Part shown: positions 63,979 through 64,000 of the stretch, piece after piece
Position numbering within the stretch: the stretch's first letter is position 1
How the letters are laid out: the number at the start of each line of letters is the position of its first letter
Assembly (NCBI RefSeq): GCF_037963145.1
Contig: NZ_CP150144.1
Span: forward strand, 1,736,001-1,800,000
Source: Oceanobacillus sp. FSL K6-2867
GTDB taxonomy: Bacteria > Bacillota > Bacilli > Bacillales > Amphibacillaceae
DNA: 64,000 nucleotides
Direction of reading: 5' to 3'
Notes under the pieces: model-generated
What the model saw: the letters and a program-made list of their open reading frames with translations, nothing else
What the model was told of the DNA's origin: nothing
Databases searched by the model: none
Position numbers and translations under genes: made by a program

Positions 63979-64000
63979 ATTAATCTCATTCCATGATCAA

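Overview
The window is AT-rich with dense SD-led genes, many TTG/GTG starts and rho-independent terminators. Its proteins (PpsA, YitT, UPF0182, DUF2642, DUF2975 with its small HTH partner, PatB, CueP, manganese catalase) point to a spore-forming Bacillaceae chromosome. An Oceanobacillus/Virgibacillus-type organism is my inference, not something proved by a marker. I see no rRNA, tRNA, CRISPR array, prophage or intact insertion sequence. The region is housekeeping plus accessory stress and metabolism genes, mostly in one- to five-gene units.

Layout. 0-6 kb: tail of an aminotransferase, DUF72, methyltransferase, SRPBCC and VOC proteins, and a chemoreceptor. 6-12 kb: DUF2642 protein plus manganese catalase; a D-2-hydroxyacid dehydrogenase with an AEC transporter behind two Rex/Fnr-like operators; isochorismatase-like hydrolase; CueP. 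12-19 kb: HAD, GNAT and APH-like enzymes, a Gly/Tyr-rich coat-like protein, a PadR-ChrA chromate efflux pair with a perfect palindromic operator, and an EamA exporter divergent from an AraC regulator. 19-25.5 kb: an electrophile/quinone-type cluster (ring-cleaving dioxygenase, aldehyde dehydrogenase, WrbA-like flavoprotein, luciferase-like oxidoreductase), then an HD protein and a LysR regulator with an apparent ATC start. 25.7-34 kb: AbrB-like protein with an alpha/beta hydrolase, a CPBP protease controlled by a MerR-type promoter, UPF0182, an ECF sigma/anti-sigma pair and an MBL hydrolase. 34-42 kb: two heme catalases, CutC, VOC proteins, and a MerR gene coupled to a frameshifted SRPBCC gene. 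42-49.6 kb: MFS exporter, small membrane peptides, a secreted Ala-rich protein, nitronate monooxygenase, maltose acetyltransferase and an ArsR-SRPBCC fusion.

The most notable system lies at 49,996-55,607: a lipoate-linked protein ADP-ribosylation island. It holds GcvH-L, a zinc macrodomain hydrolase, SirTM (a sirtuin-like ADP-ribosyltransferase), LplA2 and a luciferase-like oxidoreductase on one strand, with a divergent Old Yellow Enzyme homologue. In the described staphylococcal/streptococcal version, LplA2 lipoylates GcvH-L, SirTM then ADP-ribosylates it and the macrodomain reverses this. The lipoyl Lys56 and an Asp27 are both present here. A perfect 16-bp palindrome sits just upstream of gcvH-L.

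Decay is visible in several places: PEP synthase is cut by one in-frame TAA, an SRPBCC gene has lost one A from an A-tract, and relics of an amidase, an EamA transporter and a VOC protein remain. Oxidative and electrophile defence is a recurring theme (three catalases, WrbA-like, OYE and two luciferase-like oxidoreductases, SirTM island).
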